Source of the DNA: an uncultured bacterium
GTDB lineage: Bacteria > Planctomycetota > UBA1135 > GCA-002686595
NCBI GenBank assembly: GCA_937896235.1
Contig: CALBMX010000027.1
Span: 1 to 64,000 of the forward strand
Length of the DNA stretch: 64,000 nt
Direction of reading: 5' to 3'
Part shown: positions 35,097 to 45,131 of the stretch, piece after piece
Numbering within the stretch: position 1 is the stretch's first letter
Layout of the letters: each line of letters begins with the position of its first letter
Translations under genes and position numbers: made by a program
The notes under the pieces: model-generated
Told to the model about the DNA's origin: nothing
Database searches by the model: none
What the model saw: the letters and a program-made list of their open reading frames with translations, nothing else

Positions 35097-37126
35097 TGTT
35101 CAGCCCCTCTCGAAATCCCGTGTAAATCCCCGGATGGGGGGACGGGGTGGATCCGAGGTGGTCGAGCGAGGTGATGTTGTGTGAGCTGCTGGTAGAGGGT
35201 GGCGATACGCAAGAGGTACTCATCGCTGCCGCGCGACCCGATCAGTTGAAAGCCGACGGGGAGAGCGGCGCTTCTCCCCGCGCACGAGGTCTTCGCGAGC
35301 GGACCGGGCAAGCTGATCGCGGGAAGGCCCGCGAGGCTAGCGGGGACGGTCAACAGGTCGGCGCGGTACATCTCCACAGGGTCAGCAGTTCGCGCCCCCA
35401 AACCGAAGGCGACCGTCGGAGATGTTGGCATGGCGATGAGGTCAACGGAGAGCGCGGCTCCAATGAGATCGTTACCACCAAAAACGCGCTCGAAGTCCAA
35501 GGTGACCTCCGCTCGGGTCGCTCTCGCACGGCCGTAGAGTGCGCGTGATCCATCGCGGGAGAGCGCAAGCGTGCCGATGAGAATCCTCCTCTGGACCTCC
35601 GTACCGAATCCCGCCTCTCGTGTAGCGCGAATCATGGCAATCAAGTCGTTGTCGGCGCTGCCTCGCCGGTCTATGCGCATCCCATATCGAACGCCGTCGA
35701 TGCGCGCTAAGTTGCTTGCAGCCTCGCTGCAAGAGATCACGTGATAAGCGGAAAGCGCCGCTCCGGCATGGCGCAGTTCGATGTCGACGATCCGCGCACC
35801 TGCGGCGCGCAGCTCCTCAACACTCTGTGCGAATGAGGCGGCGACCTCTAGCTCTAAACTGTCTCCAAGCTCGTCTAATAGGCGCTTGGGGACTCCAATG
35901 ACAAGTCCATCGAGGTGTGTCCGGAGGGGGAATCTCTTAGCTTCGTGGTGGGGGTCTGTGGAGGTCGGGTCCCGAGGGTCGATGCCGGCGACGAGCGGGA
36001 AGAGGGCTGCGAGGTCGCGTGCGCTTCGAGCGACGGGACCAATGACATCAAAACTCGACGCGAACGCAATGAGCCCGAATCGAGAGAGCCTGCCTTGGGT
36101 GGGGCGCAATCCGGTGACGCCGCAGAGGGCAGCGGGTTGGCGAACAGATCCCCCCGCGTCGGAGCCCAAAGCCAGGGGGACAATGTCGGCGGCAACGGCA
36201 GCAGCTGTGCCCGAAGACGAGCCGCCGGGCGCAAGCGGAATGAGCTCGCCGTCGTGGATGGGAGACCAAGGATTTATCGTCGGTCCATGTACGGAGTGCT
36301 CGCCCGATGAGCCCATCGCAAACTCGTCCATGTTTGCGGTAGCAATCGGCACTGCACCTGCGGCGATAAGGCGTCGAACGACCGTTGCTGTATAGGGGGC
36401 CGCGTAGTTGGCGAGGGAGGCGCTTGCGGAGGTCGCGAGTCTGTCCTCTACACACAGGTTGGCTTTGATCGCAACGGGCAAGCCGTGCAGAGGGAGCGGC
36501 TCGTCCCCTGTTGACAGGCGCTTGTCGAGTGCTTCCGCCCGGTCCAAAGCCTCACCCTTATGCAGCTCGATTACGGCGAGAAAGGGATCAGAAGAGGCGC
36601 GCCTAAGAGCGGCCTCGACACTCTGGACTGCGGTGCGATGGCCGGCTTGCAGCTCTTCTAAGAGATCCATGGCATCGCCCGTCTCAGCGCTTGGGAATCC
36701 GACGGGAGAGGGGCATTTCGGGACTGCGGGTACGGACGGACAACCGTGTGGCTCTTGCGCAGTGACCTCGGGGAAGGAGTCCGGGCCGTCCTCGCTCTTT
36801 TCGCCCGCCCACGCCCGCGGCACCCGGAACCAGGAGTTGTCGCGATCCGGGGCGCCGCGTAGCCATCGTATGCTCCCCGGGCGCGCCACAGCCCTATCGG
36901 GTCGCAGGTCAGCCACTCGAGCCGCGCGTGGAGGCTCTGCGCCTTGCCCGTGGGACGTCTCGGGAGGGAGCCCCGCCTCAAGACTTTGCACCACTTGGAT
37001 AAGCTCATCCGCGAACTTGAGCGCGATGGGCCGGCCAAATCCAGAAAGAGCAGCAATACGGCTCGGCCGCACGGGAGTTTTGGCGTCTGCCTCCGGTTCG
37101 GGCGTGACTTCTGGACGTTCCTTCAC
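35093..37126 (-). CDS. gatCA: Fused GatC-GatA amidotransferase subunits
   Basis: About 677 residues from a GTG at 37126; no good Shine-Dalgarno site is seen, and the frame is open to 37228, beyond the divergent gene start. Residues 20-107 look like GatC: ALKFADELIQVVQSLEAGLP matches the GatC helix, and APDRDNSWFRVPRAWA matches the conserved end (usually APxREGGFFRVPRV). A Pro/Glu-rich linker follows. Residues 153 to the end are GatA, the glutaminase with the amidase triad: Lys in GLPVAIKANL and two Ser in GSDAGGSVRQPA. The two subunits are usually separate proteins. An internal ATG at residue 153 (36670) could also give free GatA. Confidence 0.93.
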   Translation of the reverse strand: MKERPEVTPEPEADAKTPVRPSRIAALSGFGRPIALKFADELIQVVQSLEAGLPPETSHGQGAEPPRAARVADLRPDRAVARPGSIRWLRGAPDRDNSWFRVPRAWAGEKSEDGPDSFPEVTAQEPHGCPSVPAVPKCPSPVGFPSAETGDAMDLLEELQAGHRTAVQSVEAALRRASSDPFLAVIELHKGEALDRAEALDKRLSTGDEPLPLHGLPVAIKANLCVEDRLATSASASLANYAAPYTATVVRRLIAAGAVPIATANMDEFAMGSSGEHSVHGPTINPWSPIHDGELIPLAPGGSSSGTAAAVAADIVPLALGSDAGGSVRQPAALCGVTGLRPTQGRLSRFGLIAFASSFDVIGPVARSARDLAALFPLVAGIDPRDPTSTDPHHEAKRFPLRTHLDGLVIGVPKRLLDELGDSLELEVAASFAQSVEELRAAGARIVDIELRHAGAALSAYHVISCSEAASNLARIDGVRYGMRIDRRGSADNDLIAMIRATREAGFGTEVQRRILIGTLALSRDGSRALYGRARATRAEVTLDFERVFGGNDLIGAALSVDLIAMPTSPTVAFGLGARTADPVEMYRADLLTVPASLAGLPAISLPGPLAKTSCAGRSAALPVGFQLIGSRGSDEYLLRIATLYQQLTQHHLARPPRIHPVPPSGDLHGISRGAEQ

Positions 37127-37180
37127 ATTGCAGAGTGTAGCGCCCTTGCCTCGGCGGCGGAGCACGCTACTCTTCTGTCT

Positions 37181-37834
37181 ATGGTGATGAGTACGAATCT
37201 TCTCTTGGCCCTGGCCCCCAAAGCTCAAAGTGCTCCTGGCATAATGGGTGTTCCCGCACCGGACTGGATTGCGCTGGGATTGGCGTGCGCGATCCTGGGT
37301 TGCTTTCTTGTGGCAAACGCGATCCTATTCAGGCATCCGCGGCGTCTCGTGCGCGAATTCTTTGGCACGGTTCGCCCGCGCTTGCACTCGATTCGGGACT
37401 ACATTTTCCACCGCTCGCAGACCCACCTTGGCTTCTTCTATTTGATGCTAGGATTCGGTTTGCAGCTGTACGGCCGCTTGACTCCAGCTCCAGCTTCCGC
37501 TGGGAGTGGGCCTGTTTTACCCGTAATCTGGGTAGGGATTTTGGTGCTGTCGGCCGCCTTTCTAGAGGGCCTTTCCTGGTGGTGGAGTCGCCGCCTGTTC
37601 CGCCGCTACGTGCGCGCCCAGCTCGCGTTTAAGCCTCACGATTTTGACGGGGACATGGCGACGGCGGTTGAGGTGGGCGAGCTCTTTGATGTTGAGTCGC
37701 GCCCCGAGGACACCGTACAAACCTACATGGCGCGGCTGCTACATGCCGTAGGAGTCAAACCCCCGAAAAAGGGCGACTTCCACATCGGCAATAGCAGTAA
37801 CTCACACCGCATCGAAGACAGGTTTGTCGACTAG
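37181..37834 (+). CDS. Membrane protein of unknown function
   Basis: 217 residues from the ATG at 37181 (an ATG at 37187 is possible). Three hydrophobic segments are seen, at about 27-48, 80-100 and 114-134, with Arg-rich loops between them. The tail of about 80 residues is soluble. No family is recognised. It is divergent from gatCA with only 54 bases between starts. Confidence 0.75.
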   Translation: MVMSTNLLLALAPKAQSAPGIMGVPAPDWIALGLACAILGCFLVANAILFRHPRRLVREFFGTVRPRLHSIRDYIFHRSQTHLGFFYLMLGFGLQLYGRLTPAPASAGSGPVLPVIWVGILVLSAAFLEGLSWWWSRRLFRRYVRAQLAFKPHDFDGDMATAVEVGELFDVESRPEDTVQTYMARLLHAVGVKPPKKGDFHIGNSSNSHRIEDRFVD

Positions 37835-38252
37835 AGGGAGCTGCCCGCCCCAGGGAGTGCCTCTTGGCTAAGCTCCGACAGACCTACTTGTAGCGCTGGT
37901 CCGTCCCCCTTGTCGCTTCGATCAAGTGGGGGGGGGCACGTTCAGGACGGTCTCTAGCGGCTCCTCTAAAAATGGCTATCTAGGGATAGGCTCCTGGCCA
38001 GGCTTTTCATGGTGCCCTGCCACGATTGCGCTCACTCTAACTTTTGCGTTGAGTCACTCCGAGCCCAACCCAAAGGGCAAGCGCCCATCCCTACCAGCTC
38101 GGCAGCCTGTTCCCTCCAAGCTCTATGCATCCCGGGTCTCGCCTCGCACCGCTTTAGGCTGGTGCCCGACCGTGGCGCACCGGCGCACCTCACCCGGAAA
38201 GTTTTCCGGCTAGATGATGTCACCAAAGAGCGCGGCGACCGTCTCTTGAGAC
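37835..38252 (+). other. Gene-free stretch before comF
   Basis: No convincing gene or RNA. A hairpin-like CCCCC (37907-37911) with nine G residues (37928-37936) may act as a weak terminator for the upstream membrane protein gene. The rest shows only scattered short palindromes. I looked for SRP RNA and RNase P signatures on both strands and saw none. Confidence 0.35.
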
Positions 38253-39098
38253 GTGGAAGGTCATCGTCAAGTTTGGGAGGGTTGTGGTCCCGAGCTCTTA
38301 AATGGCCTCTACCCACGTGTTTGCCAGCTTTGCGGCCTGTTTGCAGAGGACGGATTCGCCTGCTCTAAACACAGGATCGCCTGGGATGTGGAGACGGCGC
38401 GCTGTGGGTTGTGCTTTCGGCGACTACCCCGCGCGGTGCTGGAAGCCGGATTGCCGCGTCCTCCATGGGAGGCCCACGGAGGGAGGCGCAGTTCGGATTG
38501 GAGGCGCTGTCGGCACTGCCGAACGGGAACACCGGGCTTGGGACGACTGCTCGCAATCGGCGACTATCCTGGTGATTTGCGCCCGTGGGTACTCGCCTTC
38601 AAACACGCTGGGCGCGTCGATCTGGCGCGTCCCTTGGCCGGGATTTTGGCGCAACAATGCGTGAAGGCAGGGTGGAATGTAGATCGTTCCTTAGGCAACG
38701 CCGAGCTCAAGCGACCTCGACTTGTTCCCGTTCCACTTGCTCCCAGTCGAAAGTTAGAGCGTGGCTACGACCAAGCGGATGTCCTCGCTCGCGCAATTGG
38801 GCTTGAGCTTGGCTTCACCGTAACTCGCAAGCTTGTGAGAACTCGGGCGACACCACCCCAAGGTGAGCCGGGGAGCCGGTCGCGCACGGCAAATGTCAGC
38901 GGAGCGTTTGCACTTGCGCGCACACAGCTTCGATTTTGGAGAGCGCCAAGTGCACTCGATCCACGGCAGCCGCTGCTGCTTGTGGACGACGTTGTGAGCT
39001 CGGGCGCGACCCTTGCCGAGTGCGCGCGTGTTCTGCGAGCTGCGGGCGCCAAGTGCGTTGGAGCGCTGGCCTTGGCACGTGCGGAGAAGGCCAGCTAG
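38253..39098 (+). CDS. comF: ComF family phosphoribosyltransferase-like protein
   Basis: 281 residues from a GTG at 38253. The N-terminus has the family's double zinc-ribbon Cys pairs: CQLC, CSKH, CGLC and CRHC. The C-terminal type I phosphoribosyltransferase domain has [15 protein letters not shown] near 243-258, the PRPP-binding loop. ComF proteins work in DNA uptake or ssDNA handling, but this family also exists in species not known to be competent. No other competence gene is near. The stop shares CTAG with the stop of panD. Confidence 0.9.
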   Translation: MEGHRQVWEGCGPELLNGLYPRVCQLCGLFAEDGFACSKHRIAWDVETARCGLCFRRLPRAVLEAGLPRPPWEAHGGRRSSDWRRCRHCRTGTPGLGRLLAIGDYPGDLRPWVLAFKHAGRVDLARPLAGILAQQCVKAGWNVDRSLGNAELKRPRLVPVPLAPSRKLERGYDQADVLARAIGLELGFTVTRKLVRTRATPPQGEPGSRSRTANVSGAFALARTQLRFWRAPSALDPRQPLLLVDDVVSSGATLAECARVLRAAGAKCVGALALARAEKAS

Positions 39099-39466
39099 AA
39101 GCTCGGAATTGTGCCCGCGATCTCCGACAGATAACGAACGAACTGGTTTCGTTCATTCACCAAAATGCAAGTTGGCTCGACGGCCCTTTCGGCATAGTGG
39201 AATGTGATGATGATCACCTCATCGCCCGCGCTGACCAGGTGGGCCGCTGCGCCATTGATGCCGATGATACCGGAGTCGCGCTCGCCTTTGATCACGTAGG
39301 TCTCAAGGCGCGCACCGTTCGTGTTATCGACGATGAGTACTTTTTCATACTCGGAGATGTCGGCGAGCTCCATCAGGTTCTCGTCGATGGTGATCGAGCC
39401 AACGTATTCCAAGTTGGCTTCCGTGACCCGGGCCTGGTGGATTTTCGAGTGCAGGAACTGGCGCAT
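39095..39466 (-). CDS. panD: Aspartate 1-decarboxylase
   Basis: 123 residues from the ATG at 39466 (the frame is open upstream). It makes beta-alanine for pantothenate and coenzyme A. Self-cleavage between Gly23 and Ser24 in EYVGSITID generates the pyruvoyl group; the usual motif is GSCAI. The N-terminal [15 protein letters not shown] and later NGAAAHL sequences are conserved. It is convergent with comF. Confidence 0.95.
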   Translation of the reverse strand: MRQFLHSKIHQARVTEANLEYVGSITIDENLMELADISEYEKVLIVDNTNGARLETYVIKGERDSGIIGINGAAAHLVSAGDEVIIITFHYAERAVEPTCILVNERNQFVRYLSEIAGTIPSF

Positions 39467-39605
39467 GGCGGTGGGCTCACTATTAGAAACCCTGGGAACT
39501 GGTTTTTGGTGCGATTCGGGCGCGGGGAGCTCCTGTCCTTGGGACGGACAGGATTCGGGCCAAAAGGATACCCGATTCGAGGGGGGAAGGGGAGATTCGA
39601 GGCAT

Positions 39606-40799
39606 CTACCTAGTGCGCCATGCGGCAAGGCCGCTAGTCAGGCGCGATAGACCCTCCTGAATGTGCTCTTTGGGGCTTCCAAAACCCAGTCGCAGGCAGC
39701 CAGGTTGGCCGAAGAATTCGCCCGGGGTTACCGCCAAATCGAAGTTCATGGCCAAGAATGCGGAGAGCTCCTCCGTGTTGGTGTCCCCGGGGAGCAGCTC
39801 GCCCTCAGCATCCCAATTTGCGATGCGTGCGAAGACCACAAGGCCACGTTTCGCGCAGAGCGCACTCACCCCAGGTGTGTTCGTAATCCAATTGAAGAGT
39901 AGCGGGCGGCTGGAAGCGGCGAATGTCTCAAAGGGTCCCAGGAGCGCGTCGAGCTTTTCGCTGGCACGCAAGGCGATGCGAAGGGCTGCGGTAGGGGGGT
40001 CGACGTAGTTGAGGTAGATATTGTCGAGCAATCTTGTTCTTTCGTCGGCAAGCCCCTCGCCAAGGACGATCCAGCCGACGCGAAGAGCGCCAAGACCATA
40101 GGGTTTCGTGAACGAGCCAATCGTGATGCTATTGGGTACGTGGACGGCGCAGCGGACTTGTTCGGCCGGCGGCGTCAAGTCCATATAGGACTCGTTGCAG
40201 ATGAGGATACCACCGCGGTCGGAAGCGATCTTGCCGAGCGCTTGTAGGTCGGCCAGGTCGGAAAGAGCACCGGTCGGGTTGCTCGGGTTGGTGAAGAAAA
40301 TATGGGCCGGGTCGGTTGTGCCCGAGGCGTCGAGGGCGGCCTCTACATCTTCGGGTGCTAGGCGCCAAGAGTTGTGTTCGCGGCGCAGGACCTCAACCAA
40401 GTGCGCACCAAAATAGGGTGGCAGAGCACGGAATGGTTGGTAGGAGGGGAGATCAACGGCGACGCGGGTGCCGGCCGTCAAAAAGCTTGCAGCGAGGAGG
40501 TGCATGGCAGACGAAGCTCCCATGGTGAGCATCACGCGGTCGGGCGAAACCCCGTAGCGAGCCGCGATCTGGGATTCGAGCCGCGGAATGGCGTCCATAC
40601 TGGGGTGGGCGAGGTTGGCGGAGGTGGCCTCGGCGGGTTCGAGCTCTTCTGGACCCAGGAGCTCGGGGGCGGGCGAGGGCATGCCCGACTGAGCCAGACT
40701 CCACGAGGGGGTACCCATCTCATGATGAGCCCAAAACATGTAGGGGAAGTGCAAGGGAGCGTGTGCTTTTGGGGCCATCGGAGCGGGATCGGTAGACAT
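39606..40799 (-). CDS. Pyridoxal-phosphate aminotransferase, class I/II fold
   Basis: 397 residues from the ATG at 40799. Fold type I signature: GASSAMHLL near the phosphate-binding region, NPSNPTG for the PLP region, and [15 protein letters not shown] with the Schiff-base Lys near 234. The group includes aspartate- and branched-chain-type aminotransferases; the substrate cannot be read from sequence. It stands upstream of panD on the same strand, 139 bases apart. A link to beta-alanine synthesis is possible but speculative. Confidence 0.9.
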   Translation of the reverse strand: MSTDPAPMAPKAHAPLHFPYMFWAHHEMGTPSWSLAQSGMPSPAPELLGPEELEPAEATSANLAHPSMDAIPRLESQIAARYGVSPDRVMLTMGASSAMHLLAASFLTAGTRVAVDLPSYQPFRALPPYFGAHLVEVLRREHNSWRLAPEDVEAALDASGTTDPAHIFFTNPSNPTGALSDLADLQALGKIASDRGGILICNESYMDLTPPAEQVRCAVHVPNSITIGSFTKPYGLGALRVGWIVLGEGLADERTRLLDNIYLNYVDPPTAALRIALRASEKLDALLGPFETFAASSRPLLFNWITNTPGVSALCAKRGLVVFARIANWDAEGELLPGDTNTEELSAFLAMNFDLAVTPGEFFGQPGCLRLGFGSPKEHIQEGLSRLTSGLAAWRTR

Positions 40800-40911
40800 T
40801 TTAGAGAGTTTCACTAGAGATGCGCCTAGGCGGTCTGGAGATGCGGGCAGCACAAGCTAACATGTGGGCAACCGACTACCGCGCTCCTACTATTACGGGG
40901 CCCCGAGAATC

Positions 40912-42144
40912 ATGCACAACAAGAATCGTACTGCCCTCTCCCTTTTATTCGCCGCCACCACGTTTTGTGGTGCCTTCGGGGGTCAGGGGATCGCCTATGG
41001 CCAAGGCGAGGTACCCGTCGCAACAGACACTCCGGCAGTAGCTTCCGGAAAGTACAGCATCGTGGTAAACGAAGGCGCCAAGGTTCTGAACGTGGCGGAC
41101 AAGAACGGCGCGGCGCTAGCCTCGACTTCCATCGGGCAAGTCCTGCTCGTGACCGGGAAAATCCGTGGAATCGGATTTCTACCTGTCGAGGCTCCAGGTG
41201 GCTTCCCCGTCTGGGTCCACGGGCGAAACTTGCGGGTCACGGATACGGAAGGCGTGCTGGAGATTACGGCGAACGCTGTCAATCAGCGTCCGCTCCCCTC
41301 GAGTGGCCCTGAAAGTTATCCGCTGTCGCAGCGCTTGCACGCCGGAGATCTGGTTCGGAAGATCGAGCAAATGGATGCGACCAAGAGTCTGGCCGAGGAC
41401 TGGGTTCGCGTCTGGTCTGCTCCCGGCACCACCGGTTGGATTTTGGCCACAGACTTGAAGCCGGTAAAGGAAGGTGGTGAGGGACTGTGGACAGCGGCTA
41501 TGGAAGAGCTGGGTGTACGCACGACCCTTGCGAAGCCAGAGATCAAAAGCGACGGGACGGATGCGACGCCATCCCTAGAGACCCCAGCTCTCGCGACGCG
41601 TGAAACCGAAGCCAAAGAGCTGTTCGATAAGGCCGAAACTTTACTCGCCACCGAGCGAATCAAAGGCACGCCGGACTTCTCGGGTGTGCGGGCGGCTTAT
41701 GAAGCCGTCGTTGCGCTCGATGCAGGCTCTCGCTGGAATCGAGATGCCAAGAGTGGCCTCAAAACCCTCACCGCCCTCGAAGAGGCCGTTGCTTTGAAGA
41801 GCGATCTTGAGGCCGAAAAAATCCGTCGCAATGAGGATCTGCTGAATCGCCAACGCGAGATCTGGGAGGAGACCCGTCAGCGCGATCCGATGATCGGTAA
41901 GTTTGATGCACGTGGAGTTCTCGAGCGCCGTTCACGCTCTGGCGAAGGACATCGCTACGTACTTCGCTGGGGCCCCGACGAAGTCTGCGAGGTGCGATGC
42001 GCATCGGACAAGTACGACCTCGACATGTTTGCCGGATATGAAATCGGCATCAGTGGACTGCTGGAATACGCTAAACCTGGCGCGCTCTTGGACGAGAAGC
42101 CCGTACTTGAAGTTGGGAAGATCGAGGTCTTGTCCAAGCGCTAG
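40912..42144 (+). CDS. Exported SH3-domain protein of unknown function
   Basis: 410 residues from the ATG at 40912; a signal peptide covers roughly residues 1-32 (hydrophobic SLLFAATTFCGAFG, then Gln-Gly-rich). Residues 45-115 resemble a bacterial SH3 domain (YSIVVNEGAKVLNVADKNG, then VWVHGRNLRV) and residues 125-190 a second (RLHAGDLVRKIEQ, TTGWILATDLKPV). A helical, TPR-like region follows at about 215-320 and an OB-like C-terminal segment ends the protein. Function is unknown; cell-envelope binding is likely. Confidence 0.78.
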   Translation: MHNKNRTALSLLFAATTFCGAFGGQGIAYGQGEVPVATDTPAVASGKYSIVVNEGAKVLNVADKNGAALASTSIGQVLLVTGKIRGIGFLPVEAPGGFPVWVHGRNLRVTDTEGVLEITANAVNQRPLPSSGPESYPLSQRLHAGDLVRKIEQMDATKSLAEDWVRVWSAPGTTGWILATDLKPVKEGGEGLWTAAMEELGVRTTLAKPEIKSDGTDATPSLETPALATRETEAKELFDKAETLLATERIKGTPDFSGVRAAYEAVVALDAGSRWNRDAKSGLKTLTALEEAVALKSDLEAEKIRRNEDLLNRQREIWEETRQRDPMIGKFDARGVLERRSRSGEGHRYVLRWGPDEVCEVRCASDKYDLDMFAGYEIGISGLLEYAKPGALLDEKPVLEVGKIEVLSKR

Positions 42145-42569
42145 TCCGCCTGCTGACCAGCCGAAAAGGATACCGCGTATTCGTGAGGCGCCTTGGGCTG
42201 GTTGCTTTCCGCGCACCGCGCAAAGAGAGCTGCCCAGTGCTGCGCCTTGTCGTTGGAACGTGAGCGCAGGAGTTCCACTGGCCGGAATGTTGCCAAGCGC
42301 AATGATCTGGCCAGAGCTGAGGTCCCCCTAGATCTCCCGCAGTGCTAGGGGCACAACGAGCTCCCTGGGCACTCTCTGCATGCGCCCCGCGATGATTACT
42401 TCTTCGGGGCGCTTGTTCTATGCGCGCCTCACTCTGCTGGCGCAAACGGGAAAAACACAACGGGTTCGGAAGGGCCGATTTTTGTACGATCCCTTCGCAT
42501 GCTCAGCGTGCGGATGCCGTCGCCTCCGCGGCTTAGCGATTCAAGCCCCACCCAGAGAGCCTCTCTCAC
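42145..42569 (+). other. Gene-free stretch before the VOC gene
   Basis: No convincing gene is present: candidate frames are short and biased in composition. It contains one hairpin terminator, listed separately. I see no recognisable promoter or RNA signature. Confidence 0.35.
42382..42417 (+). terminator. Candidate terminator
   Basis: GCGCCCCG (42382-42389) pairs with CGGGGCGC (42405-42412) around a 15-base loop, followed by TTGTT. It may end the upstream SH3-domain gene's transcript, although 237 bases separate it from the stop. Confidence 0.5.
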
Positions 42570-42917
42570 ATGACCAAAAACGATCGCATCGACTACATCG
42601 AACTTCCCGCTCCAGATTTGGGCGTGGCAAAGGCTTTCTATGGAAAGGTCTTCGGTTGGAAGTTTGTTGATTACGGCCCAGAATATACGTCCTTTAGCGA
42701 GGAGCGTTTGGACGGTGGCTTGACGCCAACACGCAGGCCGGCGGCGCTAGGCCAAGGGGCACTTGTGGTTATGTACGCGAAGGACATCGACGCGGTTCAA
42801 GCGGCGGTGGTCGAGGCCGGGGGAGAGATCATCACTCCCATTTTTGAGTTCCCCGGTGGACGTAGATTCCAGTTCGTCGATCCCTGCGGAAACGAGCTGG
42901 CGGTCTGGACAGAGTAG
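42570..42917 (+). CDS. Glyoxalase/VOC superfamily protein
   Basis: 115 residues, a single vicinal-oxygen-chelate module pair. The start IDYIELPAPDLGVAKAFYGKVFGWKF is quoted in parts: YIELPAPDLGVAKAFY then FGWKFVDYG. The end is PGGRRFQFVDPCGNELAVW, with the Glu metal ligand near the end. It resembles the family often annotated as glyoxalase/bleomycin-resistance protein, of unknown substrate. It runs towards tgt, three bases apart. Confidence 0.9.
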   Translation: MTKNDRIDYIELPAPDLGVAKAFYGKVFGWKFVDYGPEYTSFSEERLDGGLTPTRRPAALGQGALVVMYAKDIDAVQAAVVEAGGEIITPIFEFPGGRRFQFVDPCGNELAVWTE

Positions 42918-42920
42918 GCC

Positions 42921-44066
42921 CTAAAGGCGACTCGTCATGACGTCTAGGTAGCGCTCTTTTAGTGCGGGCAAGCGGCTCTCGAATATGGCCGCGCGCATCT
43001 CACGCATGAGCTCGTGGAAAAAGTGAACGTTGTGAATGCTGATCAGGGCTCCGCCAAGGATTTCGCCAGATCGGCAAAGGTGGCGGATGTAGCCGCGCGA
43101 GAATCCGGAGCAGGCCTCGCAACTACAGGCCGGATCCATGGGCTTGGGATCATGTTGCCAGCGCGCGTTGCGCAAGTTCATTCGCCCGCCGCTTGTGAAA
43201 GCTTGGTGCATTCGTCCGTGGCGGGTTGGTGTGACGCAGTCGAACATGTCGACGCCACGTGAGATGGCTTCAAAGAAGTCTTCGGGCGTTCCCACTCCCA
43301 TCAAATAGCGCGGTTTCTCTGCGGGCAAACGTTTGGCTGCGTAGTCGATTGCTTGGACCAGTGCGGTTTTGTGTTCGCCTACACTTACGCCGCCGATGGC
43401 ATATCCAAAGAGGTCGTGCTGCGAAATGTCATCGATGGACTTGGCTCGTAGGTCCTCGAAGGAGCCTCCCTGCGCAATCCCGAAGAGTGCATGGCCTGAC
43501 CCGATACCTCCAAGCTCTTCGTATCGTTTGACGCAGCGCTCGAGCCAACGACTGGTACGCAAGGTCGCCGCTTCGACACTGTCTCGGTCGAGTGGATCGG
43601 AGGGACAATGGTCAAACGCCATGATGATGTCAGCACCGAGATCCGTTTCGATCTCCATGACGTTCTCGGGGGTCAAATGGATAATCGCTCCATCGACAAT
43701 CGACCTTAGCTTGACACCCTCTTCGTTGAGCTCTCGCATGTCGCTCATGCTAAAGACCTGGTAGCCGCCAGAGTCGGTGAGGATCGGTCCGTCCCAATTC
43801 ATGAATTTGTGCAGGCCGCCGAGCTCTCTCACCGCCGCTTCGCCGGGGCGTAAATGGAGGTGATACGTGTTCGCAAGAATGACGGTCGAGCCCGTCGCTT
43901 TGAGCTGCGTCGGCGTCATGCCCTTGACAGAGCCGCGGGTGCCCACTGGCATAAACAGAGGCGTCTGGGCAACGCCGTTTGGCGTTGTCAGTCGTCCGGC
44001 CCTTGCACCGGTTTGTTTACAGGTCGCTTCAACTTCAAAATGGAAGCCGTGATTGGAATCAGCCAT
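42921..44066 (-). CDS. tgt: tRNA-guanine transglycosylase
   Basis: 381 residues. It swaps guanine-34 for the queuosine precursor preQ1 in GUN tRNAs. Catalytic Asp lies in ILTDSGGYQ near 92 and the nucleophile Asp in GVDMFDCVTPTR. The zinc site CSCEAC plus His in ISIHN is complete. It starts 15 bases after the stop of ruvB, forming a ruvB-tgt pair, a common neighbourhood. QueA and YajC genes are not seen. Confidence 0.97.
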   Translation of the reverse strand: MADSNHGFHFEVEATCKQTGARAGRLTTPNGVAQTPLFMPVGTRGSVKGMTPTQLKATGSTVILANTYHLHLRPGEAAVRELGGLHKFMNWDGPILTDSGGYQVFSMSDMRELNEEGVKLRSIVDGAIIHLTPENVMEIETDLGADIIMAFDHCPSDPLDRDSVEAATLRTSRWLERCVKRYEELGGIGSGHALFGIAQGGSFEDLRAKSIDDISQHDLFGYAIGGVSVGEHKTALVQAIDYAAKRLPAEKPRYLMGVGTPEDFFEAISRGVDMFDCVTPTRHGRMHQAFTSGGRMNLRNARWQHDPKPMDPACSCEACSGFSRGYIRHLCRSGEILGGALISIHNVHFFHELMREMRAAIFESRLPALKERYLDVMTSRL

Positions 44067-44081
44067 AACGGGTTAGGTCTC

Positions 44082-45131
44082 TTAGACCTCGAATTGGATC
44101 GCAGCTATTCCCGCTTCCGTGACCATGCGACCGCGAGGTGACTTCTCGATAAAGCCAAGGCGAAGTAATTGCGGCTCGTACACTTCTTCGATTGTGTCTT
44201 CGGCTTCACCAACTGCGGCGGCGATGGTTTTGAGTCCAAGGGTCCCCGAGGTGGCCCGGGCGAGTGCGGCCAAGATGCGCCGATCCAGATCTTCCAGGCC
44301 ATTGGCGTCGACACCGAGTCGTACGAGGGTCTCCTCCGCAACAGCCTCGTCGATCCTAGTCATGCCTTGGACTTGGGCAAGGTCGCGAACGCGCTTCAGG
44401 AAGCGGTTCGCCACTCGCGGGGTCCCGCGGCTGCGACTCGCAATCATAGTCGCGGCGGCCTTGTTGATCTGTATTCCCAGGATTCCCGCAGCGCGCGTGA
44501 CGATGCGCTCTAGATCTTCTGTGGGGTAGGGGATGAGGCGCTCGACGATCCCGAATCGCCCACGCAGTGGGGCGGTCAAAAGGCCATCGCGTGTTGTCGC
44601 ACCCACCAGCGTAAAGCGCTCCAGCGTAAGTGGGAGGATGCGAGCGTTGGGTCCGGTGTCCAGCGTGAAGTCGACACTGAAGTCTTCCATTGCCGTGTAT
44701 AGGTACTCCTCGACGGCGGCCGGCACGCGGTGAATCTCATCAATAAAGAGGACGTCCCCGGCACGCAGCTGCGTGAGGATTCCCACTAGGTCTCGCGCGC
44801 GATCTAGGGCGGGCCCGGTTGTTGAGTGCATGGTGGTGCCAAGCTCTCTGGCGAGGATGCGCGCGAGCGACGTCTTGCCGAGCCCCGGGGGGCCTGCGAG
44901 GAGAATGTGATCCGGCGCCTCGTTGCGCGCCTTGGCGGCGGTGATCGCGATATTCAGGTTGTCCGTCGTCCGGTTCTGGCCGACAAACTCCTGGAGCGAA
45001 GAGGGCCGAAGGCCACGTTCGAACTCAATCTCGGGGCCGCTGGCATTCGGGTTGGTGGCCTGTTCGAGGCCTGCGAAAGCGTCCGCATTTACAACGGGGC
45101 CGCTCGCGTGGATGGGGTCAACATCTGACAT
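44082..45131 (-). CDS. ruvB: Holliday junction branch migration helicase RuvB
   Basis: 349 residues from the ATG at 45131 (the frame runs 12 codons upstream). RuvB is the AAA+ hexameric motor of the RuvABC complex. Walker A GPPGLGKTSLAR near 80 and Walker B LFIDEIHRV near 130, sensor LVGATTRDGLLTAPLRGRFG with the arginine finger nearby, and the winged-helix C-terminal domain are clear. RuvA and RuvC genes are not in the window. Confidence 0.97.
   Translation of the reverse strand: MSDVDPIHASGPVVNADAFAGLEQATNPNASGPEIEFERGLRPSSLQEFVGQNRTTDNLNIAITAAKARNEAPDHILLAGPPGLGKTSLARILARELGTTMHSTTGPALDRARDLVGILTQLRAGDVLFIDEIHRVPAAVEEYLYTAMEDFSVDFTLDTGPNARILPLTLERFTLVGATTRDGLLTAPLRGRFGIVERLIPYPTEDLERIVTRAAGILGIQINKAAATMIASRSRGTPRVANRFLKRVRDLAQVQGMTRIDEAVAEETLVRLGVDANGLEDLDRRILAALARATSGTLGLKTIAAAVGEAEDTIEEVYEPQLLRLGFIEKSPRGRMVTEAGIAAIQFEV

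Noticed and set aside
37926-38213. 95-residue plus-strand frame before comF
   Set aside because: Starts in a G9 run, no ribosome binding site, and no family resemblance.
42071-42460. 129-residue minus-strand frame between the SH3-domain and VOC genes
   Set aside because: Overlaps the end of a better gene and spans a terminator hairpin; Arg/Ser-rich product without domain features.
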